64,000 bases of DNA from CALMEC01 sp031366605 (lineage in GTDB: Bacteria > Actinomycetota > Thermoleophilia > Miltoncostaeales > Miltoncostaeaceae), in assembly GCA_031366605.1 (NCBI GenBank), contig JANLOO010000027.1, positions 1 to 64,000 on the forward strand, read 5' to 3'. The number at the start of each line of letters is the position of its first letter. The first letter of the stretch is position 1. Positions 17,046 through 25,839 of this stretch are shown one piece after another. The notes under the pieces were generated by a model that was not told the DNA's origin, did no database searches, and worked only from the letters and a program-made list of their open reading frames with translations. A program made the translations under genes and the position numbers.

Positions 17046-17291
17046 ATGACCCGACTCATCAATGTTCATGAGGCAAAGACCCACCTCTCACGGATTCTGG
17101 AGGATGTGAGACGTGGTGATGACATCGTTCTGGCGAAGAACGGCGTGGCCTACGCGCGCCTCGTCGCGGTAGAGCGTGCGGCGACTCGTCCAATGGGTTT
17201 TCTCACGGGCCATTTGCCAGACAGCTTCTTTGAGCCGTTGCCGGATGACGAGTTGGATGCCTGGGACGGGATTGGTGCCAGAGGCGAATGA
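17046..17291 (+). CDS. vapB: Phd/YefM-family (VapB) antitoxin
   Basis: An 81-residue antitoxin. The N-terminal Phd/YefM fold is VHEAKTHLSRILEDVRRGDDI, followed by VLAKNGVAYARLVAV, and the C-terminal acidic segment (FFEPLPDDELDAWDG) is the kind that wraps the toxin active site. It differs strongly from the antitoxin at 3618, so the two systems should not cross-react freely. The stop overlaps the toxin start (ATGA). Expression starts from a well-defined leaderless promoter with an 11-bp direct repeat. Confidence 0.93.
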   Translation: MTRLINVHEAKTHLSRILEDVRRGDDIVLAKNGVAYARLVAVERAATRPMGFLTGHLPDSFFEPLPDDELDAWDGIGARGE

Positions 17292-17677
17292 CCCGGGTCC
17301 TCCTCGATACCCACACCCTCATCTGGTTGCTGATCGAGCCGAAACGACTCTCCGAGAGAGCCCGGCTGCTTCTCGGTGACCTCGAAACGGAGATCTACGT
17401 CTCCCCGGTGTCGGCGTATGAGATCGGACGCAAAAACCAACTCGGCAAACTGGGAACTGCCGCCGTCGTCGCCGAAGGATTCGGCGGTCATCTCCGGACG
17501 ATTGGGGCCACGGACCTCGAACTTCGCAGTAGCCACGGGCTCATGGCGGCTCGTCTGCCCTCACCCCATCGTGATCCGTTCGATCGTCTCATCGCGGCCC
17601 AGTCCCTCGTCGAAGACATTCCCGTCGTGACTCGAGATCCGGCTCTCGCGCAACTCGGTGCGGCAACGATCTGGTAG
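17288..17677 (+). CDS. vapC: VapC-type PIN-domain toxin
   Basis: A 129-residue PIN-domain ribonuclease with a complete acidic set: Asp7 in LLDTHTLIW, Glu45 in SAYEIGRK, Asp99 in DPFDRLIAAQ and Asp117 in VTRDPAL. The HTLIWL and DPFDRLIAAQ motifs place it in the PIN subgroup commonly paired with Phd-type antitoxins. It overlaps the antitoxin gene by 4 nt. Its end meets the convergent small gene at 17678 with no spacer. Confidence 0.94.
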   Translation: MTRVLLDTHTLIWLLIEPKRLSERARLLLGDLETEIYVSPVSAYEIGRKNQLGKLGTAAVVAEGFGGHLRTIGATDLELRSSHGLMAARLPSPHRDPFDRLIAAQSLVEDIPVVTRDPALAQLGAATIW

Positions 17678-17905
17678 CTACGAACCGCCGAAGCCCACGC
17701 GGGAGGGCTCGCCGGGGACGAGGCGGATGTACACCAGCTCACCGGTGTTGAGCCAGTGGGTGCCTTCCTCGGCCTCGACGGAACTCCACTTGCCGTCGCC
17801 GTTGCCGAGGCCGGCGACCAGATCCTGCGCGGCTTGCTCCTGGATCGTCAACCTGAGGATCGTGCCACCCTCGAACCCCATCTCAACGCGTCGTCCTGCA
17901 GTCAT
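17678..17905 (-). CDS. Small conserved-looking protein downstream of radical SAM gene
   Basis: A 75-residue protein starting at ATG 17905 (or GTG 17911). It reads as a compact soluble domain with VEMGFEGGTILRLTIQEQAA, LVAGL, then KWSSVEAEEGTHWLNTGELVYIRL and VGFGG at the end. I do not recognise the family. It lies 9 bp after the radical SAM gene on the same strand, so it is probably co-transcribed. The pattern of two short beta hairpins with a helix suggests a small barrel, but no function is proposed. Confidence 0.65.
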   Translation of the reverse strand: MTAGRRVEMGFEGGTILRLTIQEQAAQDLVAGLGNGDGKWSSVEAEEGTHWLNTGELVYIRLVPGEPSRVGFGGS

Positions 17906-17914
17906 GGGCACCTA

Positions 17915-19558
17915 CTACGAGTTGGCTTGGAGGACGGGAAGGGTCTTCTTGGCTGCGCGCTCGATCGGCGGAGTCCATGCGGGCAGCCGCTTGATGATGT
18001 CGAGATGCTTCATCGACTCGATCTGATCGGTGAATTTGAGCAGTTGGCTGCGCCCGTACTTGCGGAATCCCGCCACGCCGAACGCCTCGTACAGGAACCG
18101 CAGTCCGCGCGGTGACATCGTGCGACGGATGATGCTGAAGGCATCGGGCCCCTTGCCGATCGCCGCCAGCATCGCGACCTGCGGCAGTCGCACCGTAAAG
18201 CGCCATTCACGGGCGAACAGCCCCATGATGCGCAGCAGGTTCGTGCCGATCTCACGGTTGATCAGCCGCATCCATCCCTGCGAGGAGTAAAAGCGCAGCA
18301 TCCCGCGCCAGGTCTCCATCTGCAGTTGGTAGGGGGTCATGAGCTTGGGCGCGATGATGCAATGGTGCCCGTCGTAGAGCGAGTAATCCTCGGTCAGTAC
18401 CCGACCGTCCTGACGCATGGTCTGGTCGAACGAGGTGCCCGGGAGGGTCGTCAACATCATCATCTGAAGCGTGTCGACCTTGTGCTCGATCGCAAAGTCG
18501 ATCGTGGCGCGGACCGTCTCGGGCGTGTCGGTGTCGGCGCCGACGACGAACATGCCGTGGACACGGATGCCATAGTCGTGGAGCAGCTTGATCGAGGTCG
18601 TGATGTGCTCGACCTTCTGCTTCTTGTTGTAGGCGTCCAGGCCCGCCTGCGTGATGCTCTCGAATCCGACGTAGACCATGTAGCAGCCGGAGTCGCGCAT
18701 CAGTGACAGCAACTCGTGGTCGGGTTCGAGCGTCGTCTTGGACTTGTAGAGCGAGTCGGCGCGGATTTGGGCGGTCCACATCGGCGTGATCTTCTCGTCG
18801 AGCATCGCTCGGAACAGTGCCTTGGACTGTTTCTTGTCAACGATGAAGATGTCGTCGTAGAAGAACACGCTCGGCGCCTTGGCGAGCCGCAGTTCGCGCA
18901 TGATGTTCTCGACCGACCGGCTGCGAAGCTTGCGTCCAAACATCTTGATGACGGAGCAGAAGCTGCAGTCGTACGGGCAGCCCCACTTCATCATCATGGG
19001 GTAGGTGACCATTTTCTCACGGCCTTCGAGCAGGTGGAACGCCGGAAACGGGAGGGCGTCCAAGTCCTCGCTCGAGGCGGGTGGCGCCTCGGGGTTGTTG
19101 ACCTGCTGCCCCTCGGCGTCCAGCCACGAAAGACCCGCGATCGCGTGCAGCTCGTCGCGTGCGCCGCCGGCCCCCAGCCAGTCGACCAGCTGGACGAAGC
19201 CCACGTGTCCTTCGCGGCGGATGACGAAGTCCGTGTGCTTGAGCGCCTCGTGCGCCATGAACGTCACATGGGAACCGCCGACCACCACCGGGATGCCCTT
19301 GGCGCGAAGGCGCTCGGAGTAGGCGTAGCCCTCCAGGGTGGTGTTGGTGGTGGTCGAGACGCAGACCAGGTCGGCGCTCTCGACGTCCTCCCAGTCGACC
19401 TGGACGCCGTTGATCAGCTCGCAGTAGATCCACTGGTCCACGGCGGGGTCGCGCTCGGCGATGCATGCGGCCAAGAGGGGCAATCCGAGTTTGGGGAGGT
19501 TCGCGATCTCGTAGATCGTCGCCCCGCGGGGCTTCGGCTCGATGTATCGGATCTTCAT
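17915..19558 (-). CDS. B12-binding-domain radical SAM protein
   Basis: A 547-residue class B radical SAM enzyme. Residues 1-150 form a cobalamin-binding-like Rossmann domain (SADLVCVSTTTNTTLEGYAY, PVVVGGSHVTFMAHEAL), without a clear DxHxxG cobalamin motif. The 4Fe-4S cysteines are Cys194, Cys198 and Cys201 in WGCPYDCSFCS. The C-terminal about 150 residues are an extra helical domain seen in lipid-modifying members such as hopanoid methylases. The substrate is not predictable here. The epimerase gene lies 22 bp upstream on the same strand, and the small gene at 17678 follows. Confidence 0.9.
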   Translation of the reverse strand: MKIRYIEPKPRGATIYEIANLPKLGLPLLAACIAERDPAVDQWIYCELINGVQVDWEDVESADLVCVSTTTNTTLEGYAYSERLRAKGIPVVVGGSHVTFMAHEALKHTDFVIRREGHVGFVQLVDWLGAGGARDELHAIAGLSWLDAEGQQVNNPEAPPASSEDLDALPFPAFHLLEGREKMVTYPMMMKWGCPYDCSFCSVIKMFGRKLRSRSVENIMRELRLAKAPSVFFYDDIFIVDKKQSKALFRAMLDEKITPMWTAQIRADSLYKSKTTLEPDHELLSLMRDSGCYMVYVGFESITQAGLDAYNKKQKVEHITTSIKLLHDYGIRVHGMFVVGADTDTPETVRATIDFAIEHKVDTLQMMMLTTLPGTSFDQTMRQDGRVLTEDYSLYDGHHCIIAPKLMTPYQLQMETWRGMLRFYSSQGWMRLINREIGTNLLRIMGLFAREWRFTVRLPQVAMLAAIGKGPDAFSIIRRTMSPRGLRFLYEAFGVAGFRKYGRSQLLKFTDQIESMKHLDIIKRLPAWTPPIERAAKKTLPVLQANS

Positions 19559-19580
19559 GTCTCGGGAACTCCGGTGTCGA

Positions 19581-19985
19581 TCAGTGGGCTTGTACGAGTT
19601 CGGTCAGGATCCCGCCACTCGCGCGCGGGTGGATGAACGCGATCATATGTCCGCCAAGACCGCGGCGAGGCTCGTCGTCGATCAACTCAGCGCCGCCGTC
19701 GCGCAACTCTGCGAGGGCTGCGGCGAGATCCTCGACCTCGAACGCGACGTGGTGCAGGCCCGGTCCACGTCGCTCCAGGAACTTGGCGACTCCGCTCTGG
19801 GGGTCGACGGGCTGGATCAATTCGATGTGGCTGGTGCCGGCGCCGAGGCTGACTGCCTCGACCCCTTGGTCGTCCAGCCGCTCGCGCACCTCGACGGACA
19901 TTCCGTACCGATCCGTGTAGACCGGAAGGGCCGCATCGATGTCCGCAACCGCGTACGCGACGTGGTGGATTCGGTCCAAACGCAC
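19581..19985 (-). CDS. mce: Methylmalonyl-CoA epimerase
   Basis: A 134-residue VOC-fold enzyme that interconverts (R)- and (S)-methylmalonyl-CoA in propionate metabolism. The metal ligands are visible in DRIHHVAYAV (His8), SHIELIQP, GPGLHHVAFEV and the final LTELVQ. Length and motif spacing match the family. The start is GTG 19985, placed 6 nt after a TAGACT box with no Shine-Dalgarno. Methylmalonyl-CoA mutase, itself B12-dependent, is not in the window; the next gene is a B12-type radical SAM enzyme. Confidence 0.93.
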   Translation of the reverse strand: MRLDRIHHVAYAVADIDAALPVYTDRYGMSVEVRERLDDQGVEAVSLGAGTSHIELIQPVDPQSGVAKFLERRGPGLHHVAFEVEDLAAALAELRDGGAELIDDEPRRGLGGHMIAFIHPRASGGILTELVQAH

Positions 19986-19991
19986 ATGCCG

Positions 19992-19997
19992 AGTCTA
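19992..19997 (-). promoter_or_regulatory. -10 box of leaderless epimerase gene
   Basis: TAGACT on the minus strand, 6 nt before the GTG at 19985. It probably drives the epimerase, radical SAM and small-protein genes. Confidence 0.6.
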
Positions 19998-20038
19998 GCG
20001 TCCACAGTGTTGCTCTGCGGGGAGTGACGTGGCGTCAG

Positions 20039-21769
20039 CTAGCCCAGATCAGCCTTGGTCAGGCGGGCGTTGGTGTGGATGATCGTTCGGTTGCCAACGC
20101 GATCGACGGCCGTGATGTTGAAGAACACCAACACGGTCCGGCCTGCGCGGAGCGACCGTTGAATCGCCTCGCGTTGCATGCGGCCCACCTGCGCTCGGGG
20201 CAGACCCTTTGCGGCCGCGTTGAGGGTCACCGGGCGTGACAGCACCTGCGCTCGGCCCGGTATCGCGCCTGGCATCACGATTTTGGCGTCAAACGTAACC
20301 GTGCAGCGCTCGTCGCACGTCGCCGCTGCGAGGACGATGCCTCGACGGGCGAGTGTGCCGCGCTGTCCAGCCGTCACCCTGCCGGTCAGGCCGGGTCGCT
20401 TGATGTCGACCTGCCAGGTGTGAGTCACCTCGGCACTGACGTTGCCGGCGCCGTCGATTGCCCGCGCGCTGAACGTGTGCGATCCCTGGGTCAGCCCGAT
20501 CAGCCGCGTCGGGTCGCTGCAGGTCGCGAACGCGGCGGTGTCGAGTCGACACTGGAATGTCCCCGGCTCGTTCGATGCCAAGTCGAACGTCGCCACGGTC
20601 GATCGCGCGAACGGTCTCGGCCCCGACACGATCGACGCGACCGGCGGCATCAGATCGGGGACCACCATGTCCTTGGTAATGGTCCTCACCGGCCCTGTGC
20701 GTTGCATGAGCCCCGCCGTCGTGAACGTCGGCGTGATCGTCAACGTGCCGTCGGTGAGCGGGAGGATCGAGGGGCCCGTCAACGTGGTGCTCCACGCCTT
20801 GCCGCCACCGAACGTCCCGACCGCCAACGGTGGGGTCACGACATCAGCAGTGAACGGGTTTGTGTCGCTGATCGTCAGGCTGACCGTCACCACGTCCGTG
20901 TCTGCGACCCCACCGACTGTCAGCGACGTGCTGTCGAACAGGAAGGCGGGTGGAGTGATGCTGGTGATCTGTTCGGTCAGGATCGGGGCAATGCACGGGG
21001 CCTCTGGACCGCCCAGGGCGCCCAGCGTCGCTTCAGTCACCTCGGATCCGGCAGCGGAGGTCCATGCGACGGTTGCGTTCGTAGCGGAGTTCAGTGCCGC
21101 AGTGCGTTGACCAGAGTTCAATGGGGTGAACGTCGCTGTCCAGGTGGTGCCAGTCGCGAGGTCATACTCGATTGTGCCGAGGGCACCGGGCACGCGTATC
21201 GACTGCCCGTTGGCGCCGGGGCTGCCGGCAAACGCAGGATTCGTCAGACGCATGTCTGGCATCAGACCCGGCCCGAGTCGAATACCGCCGGCGTTCTGGG
21301 CAGTGCCGTGGAATGCGACGGTGGTGCCGTCGACACCGACAGGCTGGCTGACCGTGAGGTGCAGGACCGTCGAATCCTCGATCACCCCGATCTGGGTCAC
21401 GCGAATCACGTCGCCAGAGACGATGTCGGGAGTGGTGTCCTGCCAGCAGACCCCGGTGACCGCAGCCCCTACCGCGTTGACCTCGACCAGGGTGTTCGGC
21501 CCAACGCTCACGGGTGTCACCGACTGGGAGGCCGCGATCAGGACGCCTCCTCGCAACACCTGAACTGTGACCGGTGCGGTCGTCATGTAGTCGGTCAGAA
21601 CGACGCTGTCCGTATCTGGTTGGGCCGTGACGATGTGAGGGAATGTGGGCGGCGGGGCGCCCAGCGCTGTCCCCCCGGTCAAGACGGCGAGGACAGCTCC
21701 TGTTGTCAGGGCGGTGCGCAGCGTGCGTCGAAGTTGTGAGCGTCGGGTGGTGGGCTCGGCGTGCGTCAC
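20039..21769 (-). CDS. Large secreted Ig-like protein (copy A)
   Basis: A 576-residue exported protein. GTG 21769 has CCGGAG upstream; the frame extends further but without signal sequence. A signal peptide (RTALTTGAVLAVLTGGTALG) is followed by a domain shared with the neighbour (TTAPVTVQVLRGG, CWQDTTPDI.SGDVIRVT), a beta-rich middle, and one Ig/fibronectin-like repeat (FQCRLDTAAFATC, GSHTFSARAIDGAGNVS). The C-terminal domain starts at ATCDERCTVTFDAKI and ends KADLG, with an arginine-rich predicted beta structure. Function unknown; likely surface or matrix. It follows copy B by 57 bp, so they form an operon. Confidence 0.85.
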   Translation of the reverse strand: MTHAEPTTRRSQLRRTLRTALTTGAVLAVLTGGTALGAPPPTFPHIVTAQPDTDSVVLTDYMTTAPVTVQVLRGGVLIAASQSVTPVSVGPNTLVEVNAVGAAVTGVCWQDTTPDIVSGDVIRVTQIGVIEDSTVLHLTVSQPVGVDGTTVAFHGTAQNAGGIRLGPGLMPDMRLTNPAFAGSPGANGQSIRVPGALGTIEYDLATGTTWTATFTPLNSGQRTAALNSATNATVAWTSAAGSEVTEATLGALGGPEAPCIAPILTEQITSITPPAFLFDSTSLTVGGVADTDVVTVSLTISDTNPFTADVVTPPLAVGTFGGGKAWSTTLTGPSILPLTDGTLTITPTFTTAGLMQRTGPVRTITKDMVVPDLMPPVASIVSGPRPFARSTVATFDLASNEPGTFQCRLDTAAFATCSDPTRLIGLTQGSHTFSARAIDGAGNVSAEVTHTWQVDIKRPGLTGRVTAGQRGTLARRGIVLAAATCDERCTVTFDAKIVMPGAIPGRAQVLSRPVTLNAAAKGLPRAQVGRMQREAIQRSLRAGRTVLVFFNITAVDRVGNRTIIHTNARLTKADLG

Positions 21770-21825
21770 GTGTCTCCGGGAGAGGGGATGTCGTCCTGGC
21801 CGGCCAAGGAGCCGGTGCCCGGATA

Positions 21826-24336
21826 TCACAGGTTGCTCTTGGTCATGGTCACGACGCGAAGCGCGTTCGAGCGGTTGCCGGAGGCATCGGTGCCGATCAC
21901 AGTGATCGTGATCCGGACGCGCTTGCCTGCTTTCAGGGAGTTGCGCACTGCTCTCAACTGCCGTCCTGTGAGTTTGATGCGGACTTGCCCGCTGGCACCG
22001 GCAGCCGCGTCGATCGTGTTCGAGGTGATCGTGTAGAGCGTTCGCTTGCCTCCAGTCAAAGGGCTCGGGACCGTGACGGTGGCCTTGGCGATGATGGTGC
22101 ATCGCTCATCGCACGAGGCCGTGACGACCAGGATCCCATTGCGGCCAACGGTCAGCTTGCGGGTGGCCGCCATCGAGGCCGACACCGCAGGTGGCTCGGT
22201 GTCGGCAGGGGTGATCATCCACGCGTGCGTGGCCGGCGTCGGGTCGGCGGTCCCGAGCGCGTCGACCGCCCGAACGCGGAACGTGTGGTTGCCGAGCCCG
22301 AGCCCGCTGTAGTTGACCGGGGTGGCGCAGAACCCGAACGGGGCGCCGTCGAGCGAACACTCGAACGTCGCCGCGGGATCGTCGGGTGAGGTGAAGCCGA
22401 ATGCCGCGGTCGTCCCAGTAGTCGAGGCCGAGGGTGCGCTCGTCAGCGATGTGGCCGGCGGTCCGTTGACGTCCCAGCTGCGTGTCTCAGGGGTAGCGTC
22501 CACATTGCCGGCCAGGTCCTTCGCCCGGATCTGCATGGTGTGCACACCATCGGCGAGGTCCGTGAACGTGGCCGGCGTCGGGCACCCCGCGAATCCTCCC
22601 TTGTCGAGCTTGCATTCGAACGTCGCGGTCGAATCGTTGGACGTCATCTCGAACACCGCCGTGGTGACGTTGACCTTGGCGGCGGGGGCGCTGGTGATCG
22701 TGGTCGTCGGCGGAGTCAGGTCGATGATCCAGGGGAAGGCGTTGGTGTCGGGGCCCACATTGAGGGCGTCGTCGACGGCGTGGACGATCATCGCGTGGGA
22801 CCCTGCAGACAAGCCGAGGAATATCGCGGGATCGGCGCAGGAAGTGAACGTCGGAGCCTCGTCGAGGCTGCACTCGTACCGCAGTACCGGTAGCGACGAG
22901 AACAAGTCGAAGGTTGCAGTGGTCTGGTTGGTCGGATTCGGCGGGCCGGCAACGATCTGGGCGACCGGCGGCGGGCGGGCGACTGTCCAGGTGCGCGAGG
23001 CCGGTGGTCCGGGTGTCGTGCCGTCGAGCGCACGGACGTGGAACGTGTATGACCGGTTGGGCAGGTTGCTCACAGTCCGCGGCGAGGTGCACGCGGCGAA
23101 GGCTCCCTCGTCGAGCTTGCACTCGAAGGTCGCGTCGTTGACGGGGCTGGTGAACGCGAACTGCGCGTCGCTCACCAAACGTGTTGAACCGTTCGCGGGA
23201 CCGGCCGTGATCGTCGGGGCGGGTGGAAGTCCGTCGAGGGTTTTGAGAAGCGTTCTGCTGAGGCCGGTCACTGGACCGGGAACCACGAAGTCGAACGTCG
23301 GCGTCGCGGTGACGACGCCGTCGGGCAGGTCGTCGATCTGCGTCGCGTCGAACGTCGCGGTCCAGATCTGACCGCCCCCGGATGGCTGGCTCAGAATGCC
23401 GGGCGAGGTCACCGATGCGAGGCCACCTGTGAGCGTGACCGATACCGATATGGCAGCAGCGTCGGCCGGACCCGCTACGGTCAGGGTGGGGGTGATGTTG
23501 CTGACGACGTTCGGTGTGGTCTTGGTGGTCGCGTACCTGCCGAAGGGTGTCGTTGGACAGGCGGCGCCCAGGGGATCCGGTGCATCGGCCGTCACCGTCG
23601 ATTCCGTCGCGCCAGGTGACAGCCAGCCGATTTCGGCGCCTGCCGCCGCAGCGACCACTTGTGCCGAGTCGGAGTCGAGACCCGTAAACGTGAACGTGGC
23701 CGTCCAGTTTGGATCCGTCGGGTTGTCGTAGGTGAGCGTCCCGGTCGCGGTCGTTCCGTTCTGGCCTTTGCTGCCAGGCGCGAGGATGAACGGCCCTCCG
23801 CCCAGGATCGGGCCGAATCCTTGACTGCCCAGGCGCAGTTCCAGCTCCCCGATCGGAAGGCGCGCTCCCCCGGCGTTCCGCGCCGTGCCATGGACTGTGA
23901 CGGTTGGATTTGTGTTCTCGGGAGCTCCGGTCGTCAGGTTCTGGACCCCTGTCTCCTCAACGATGGCGTCCTTGGTCACTCGCACGACGTCCCCGTTGGT
24001 GATGTCCGGTGTCCAGCCCTGCCAACAGTCCGGGGCGGGGGCCGGGTGGTTGATCCCGACGGTCCCGTCCGCGGAGACCGCGACCAGGCCGGACGATCCG
24101 ATCCTCAGTCCTCCGCGAAGCACATCGACCGTGACCGGGGCGGCGGTGCTGTAGCCGTCCAGGATCACGATGTCGTCGACCGGCAGTGCGCTGACGACGT
24201 GCGGCGTGACGGGTGGTGCGCCCAGGGCCGGACCGACCGCGAGGCAAGCGGCCAGTAGTCCAAGTGGGAAGAGCCGACGCCCGCTGCACACGGTTTGACG
24301 TACGGGTGACCTGAGCCGGGACGGCAGTGGGTTCAC
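21826..24336 (-). CDS. Large secreted Ig-like repeat protein (copy B)
   Basis: An 836-residue exported protein, paralogous to copy A. The start is GTG 24336 because GGAAGGA lies 7 nt upstream. The signal peptide (LFPLGLLAACLAVGPALGA) is followed by the shared N-terminal domain (DCWQGWTPDITNGDVVRVT), then at least four Ig-like units, each with a conserved Cys pair of the form FECKLDxGxFxxC and a YTFHVRA.D or HTMQIRAKDLAGN strand. The C-terminal domain has SCDERCTIIAKATV and ends TMTKSNL, matching copy A. Each unit's two cysteines probably form a disulfide. A cell-surface adhesin or matrix role is inferred. Confidence 0.87.
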   Translation of the reverse strand: MNPLPSRLRSPVRQTVCSGRRLFPLGLLAACLAVGPALGAPPVTPHVVSALPVDDIVILDGYSTAAPVTVDVLRGGLRIGSSGLVAVSADGTVGINHPAPAPDCWQGWTPDITNGDVVRVTKDAIVEETGVQNLTTGAPENTNPTVTVHGTARNAGGARLPIGELELRLGSQGFGPILGGGPFILAPGSKGQNGTTATGTLTYDNPTDPNWTATFTFTGLDSDSAQVVAAAAGAEIGWLSPGATESTVTADAPDPLGAACPTTPFGRYATTKTTPNVVSNITPTLTVAGPADAAAISVSVTLTGGLASVTSPGILSQPSGGGQIWTATFDATQIDDLPDGVVTATPTFDFVVPGPVTGLSRTLLKTLDGLPPAPTITAGPANGSTRLVSDAQFAFTSPVNDATFECKLDEGAFAACTSPRTVSNLPNRSYTFHVRALDGTTPGPPASRTWTVARPPPVAQIVAGPPNPTNQTTATFDLFSSLPVLRYECSLDEAPTFTSCADPAIFLGLSAGSHAMIVHAVDDALNVGPDTNAFPWIIDLTPPTTTITSAPAAKVNVTTAVFEMTSNDSTATFECKLDKGGFAGCPTPATFTDLADGVHTMQIRAKDLAGNVDATPETRSWDVNGPPATSLTSAPSASTTGTTAAFGFTSPDDPAATFECSLDGAPFGFCATPVNYSGLGLGNHTFRVRAVDALGTADPTPATHAWMITPADTEPPAVSASMAATRKLTVGRNGILVVTASCDERCTIIAKATVTVPSPLTGGKRTLYTITSNTIDAAAGASGQVRIKLTGRQLRAVRNSLKAGKRVRITITVIGTDASGNRSNALRVVTMTKSNL

Positions 24337-24402
24337 GGCGGGTTCCTTCCCCAATCGGGATGGGTCGGACGACAACGAGCGCCGCCTACCCTAGATCCGG
24401 GC

Positions 24403-24424
24403 GCGGGGAGATCACACTCCCCGC
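24403..24424 (-). terminator. Hairpin between sigma factor gene and secreted-protein operon
   Basis: A perfect 8-bp stem (GCGGGGAG, 24403-24410, with 24417-24424) and a 6-nt loop, about 95 nt beyond the sigma-factor stop. There is no T-run, so read-through into the secreted-protein genes is possible. Confidence 0.55.
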
Positions 24425-24518
24425 AAGTGCAGAGCGGGCGATGTCTTAAGCCCCCCCGAACGTTCAGGTGACACACGGTGATGCAGCTCGCGGCACACCG
24501 CGAGCCGCTGCCCGCGTA

Positions 24519-25688
24519 CTACTTGCCGCTCACCGAACCGTCTGGTGCGTCCGGCGCGTCGGGGACGTCAGGTGTGGTGGGGCTGCTGTCCGGAGAGGAG
24601 TCGGCATGAGCCGGCTCGGTGGTCTTGTCCGAACCCGTGCCACGACCGCGGCGGCTGCTCGAGGATGCGGCGTCACCGTCGTCGCTCGCGCCGGTCGCGG
24701 GGGCCCTGACCGGGCTCCGCCCGCGACGGTGCTTGCCGGAGTCGCCGTCCGAACCGTCGTCGTTGCCGCTCCCCTCACCGCGATTGCGGTTCTTTCCGCT
24801 CACCCCACTGCCCGCGGCGCTGTCGTCTGAACCGCTCCTGCCATTGCCAGAGTTTGCGCTGGTGGGGGCAGTCGTCGACGAAACTTGTGTTGAGCTCGTT
24901 GACCGGAACTTCGCCCCTTTGTTCGAACTGCCCGTGCTCGTGGAGGTGGTCGTCGCGTGAACGAAGTTGATCGCCTGGACGTTGCGCGGGTTGGGAGCCA
25001 CGGAGGGGGCGACGACGCTGCCGCCGACCATTGCGGCGGCGACGATTCCGGCCACTGGGAGGGCTTTGCCGATTGGGGCGCCGGCGGGAAGGTTGGTGAA
25101 CGTCACCGCGAGGGCCGGGTCGCTCAGGCGAAGCGCGAACGGTGCCAGACCGATTGGGACGAGCCCCCACGCGACAGCGCGACCGGCGCGAAGGCGCTTG
25201 CGAGCCCGGAAGAGCGCCTGGTGGACGGCGTTGGGCGTCGTGCCGAGCTCAATTGCGATCGCCTGGGCGCCGATGCCGGCCTGGTCCATTTCGAGGGCCT
25301 TACGCTCACGCGGCGGGAGTGCGGCGATGTCACGAAACGCCCCGGCGATGTCTTCGCGCTGCTCGACCAACGCTGCCGTGTCATCCAACGCCGCGGTGCC
25401 GAGGATCGCGGTGTCCGCAACCGGGTCGGCGCGGCGGGCGGCGCTGCGACGCTCGTCAATCGCGAGGTTCCGCACAACCCGGAAGAGCCACGGGCGGGCG
25501 CTTGTGGGCGCCTCGTCGGAGGCGGCCAAGCCGAGCAGGCGCAGGTACGCCTCCTGCACGACGTCCTCGGCGGTGTCGGACTTGTCGCCGAGAACGCGGC
25601 GGGCGTACATGACCAGGTCGGAGTGGTGGGCCCAGGACTGGGTCGCTCCTCCGAATGTGGTCTGACTCCGCTGTGGCCCGCTGCTCAA
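24519..25688 (-). CDS. ECF-type sigma factor with C-terminal membrane segment and disordered tail
   Basis: A 389-residue protein, twice the usual ECF sigma length. Residues 20-85 are sigma region 2 (AEDVVQEAYLRLL, ARPWLFRVVRNLAIDERR). Residues 115-168 are region 4 (LPPRERKALEMDQAGIGAQ, TTPNAVHQALFRARKRL). Then comes a hydrophobic segment at about 209-230 (PVAGIVAAAMVGGSVV) and about 155 residues rich in Ser, Thr, Gly and Asp with basic clusters. The start is TTG 25688 with GAAGGA 6 nt upstream. No anti-sigma gene adjoins it, so the tail may itself act as tether or sensor. It is followed by the two large secreted-protein genes. Confidence 0.88.
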   Translation of the reverse strand: MSSGPQRSQTTFGGATQSWAHHSDLVMYARRVLGDKSDTAEDVVQEAYLRLLGLAASDEAPTSARPWLFRVVRNLAIDERRSAARRADPVADTAILGTAALDDTAALVEQREDIAGAFRDIAALPPRERKALEMDQAGIGAQAIAIELGTTPNAVHQALFRARKRLRAGRAVAWGLVPIGLAPFALRLSDPALAVTFTNLPAGAPIGKALPVAGIVAAAMVGGSVVAPSVAPNPRNVQAINFVHATTTSTSTGSSNKGAKFRSTSSTQVSSTTAPTSANSGNGRSGSDDSAAGSGVSGKNRNRGEGSGNDDGSDGDSGKHRRGRSPVRAPATGASDDGDAASSSSRRGRGTGSDKTTEPAHADSSPDSSPTTPDVPDAPDAPDGSVSGK

Positions 25689-25839
25689 TCTGTTCCTTCG
25701 GTTCGCTCACTGACACCACGCTGGAGCCGAGCGAATACTTACGACCACGGCCGACACCACTTTGGGTGCGCCGACACGACTCACACAGCGTAGCGCGGAG
25801 TCGGGTGAAATCGGTGCGATTGGCGGAGGTTTCACGAGA

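Noticed and set aside
25456..25719. Minus-strand frame from 25719 overlapping the sigma factor start
   Set aside because: It is in another frame with no sigma similarity. The sigma core starts at TTG 25688 with a good ribosome binding site.
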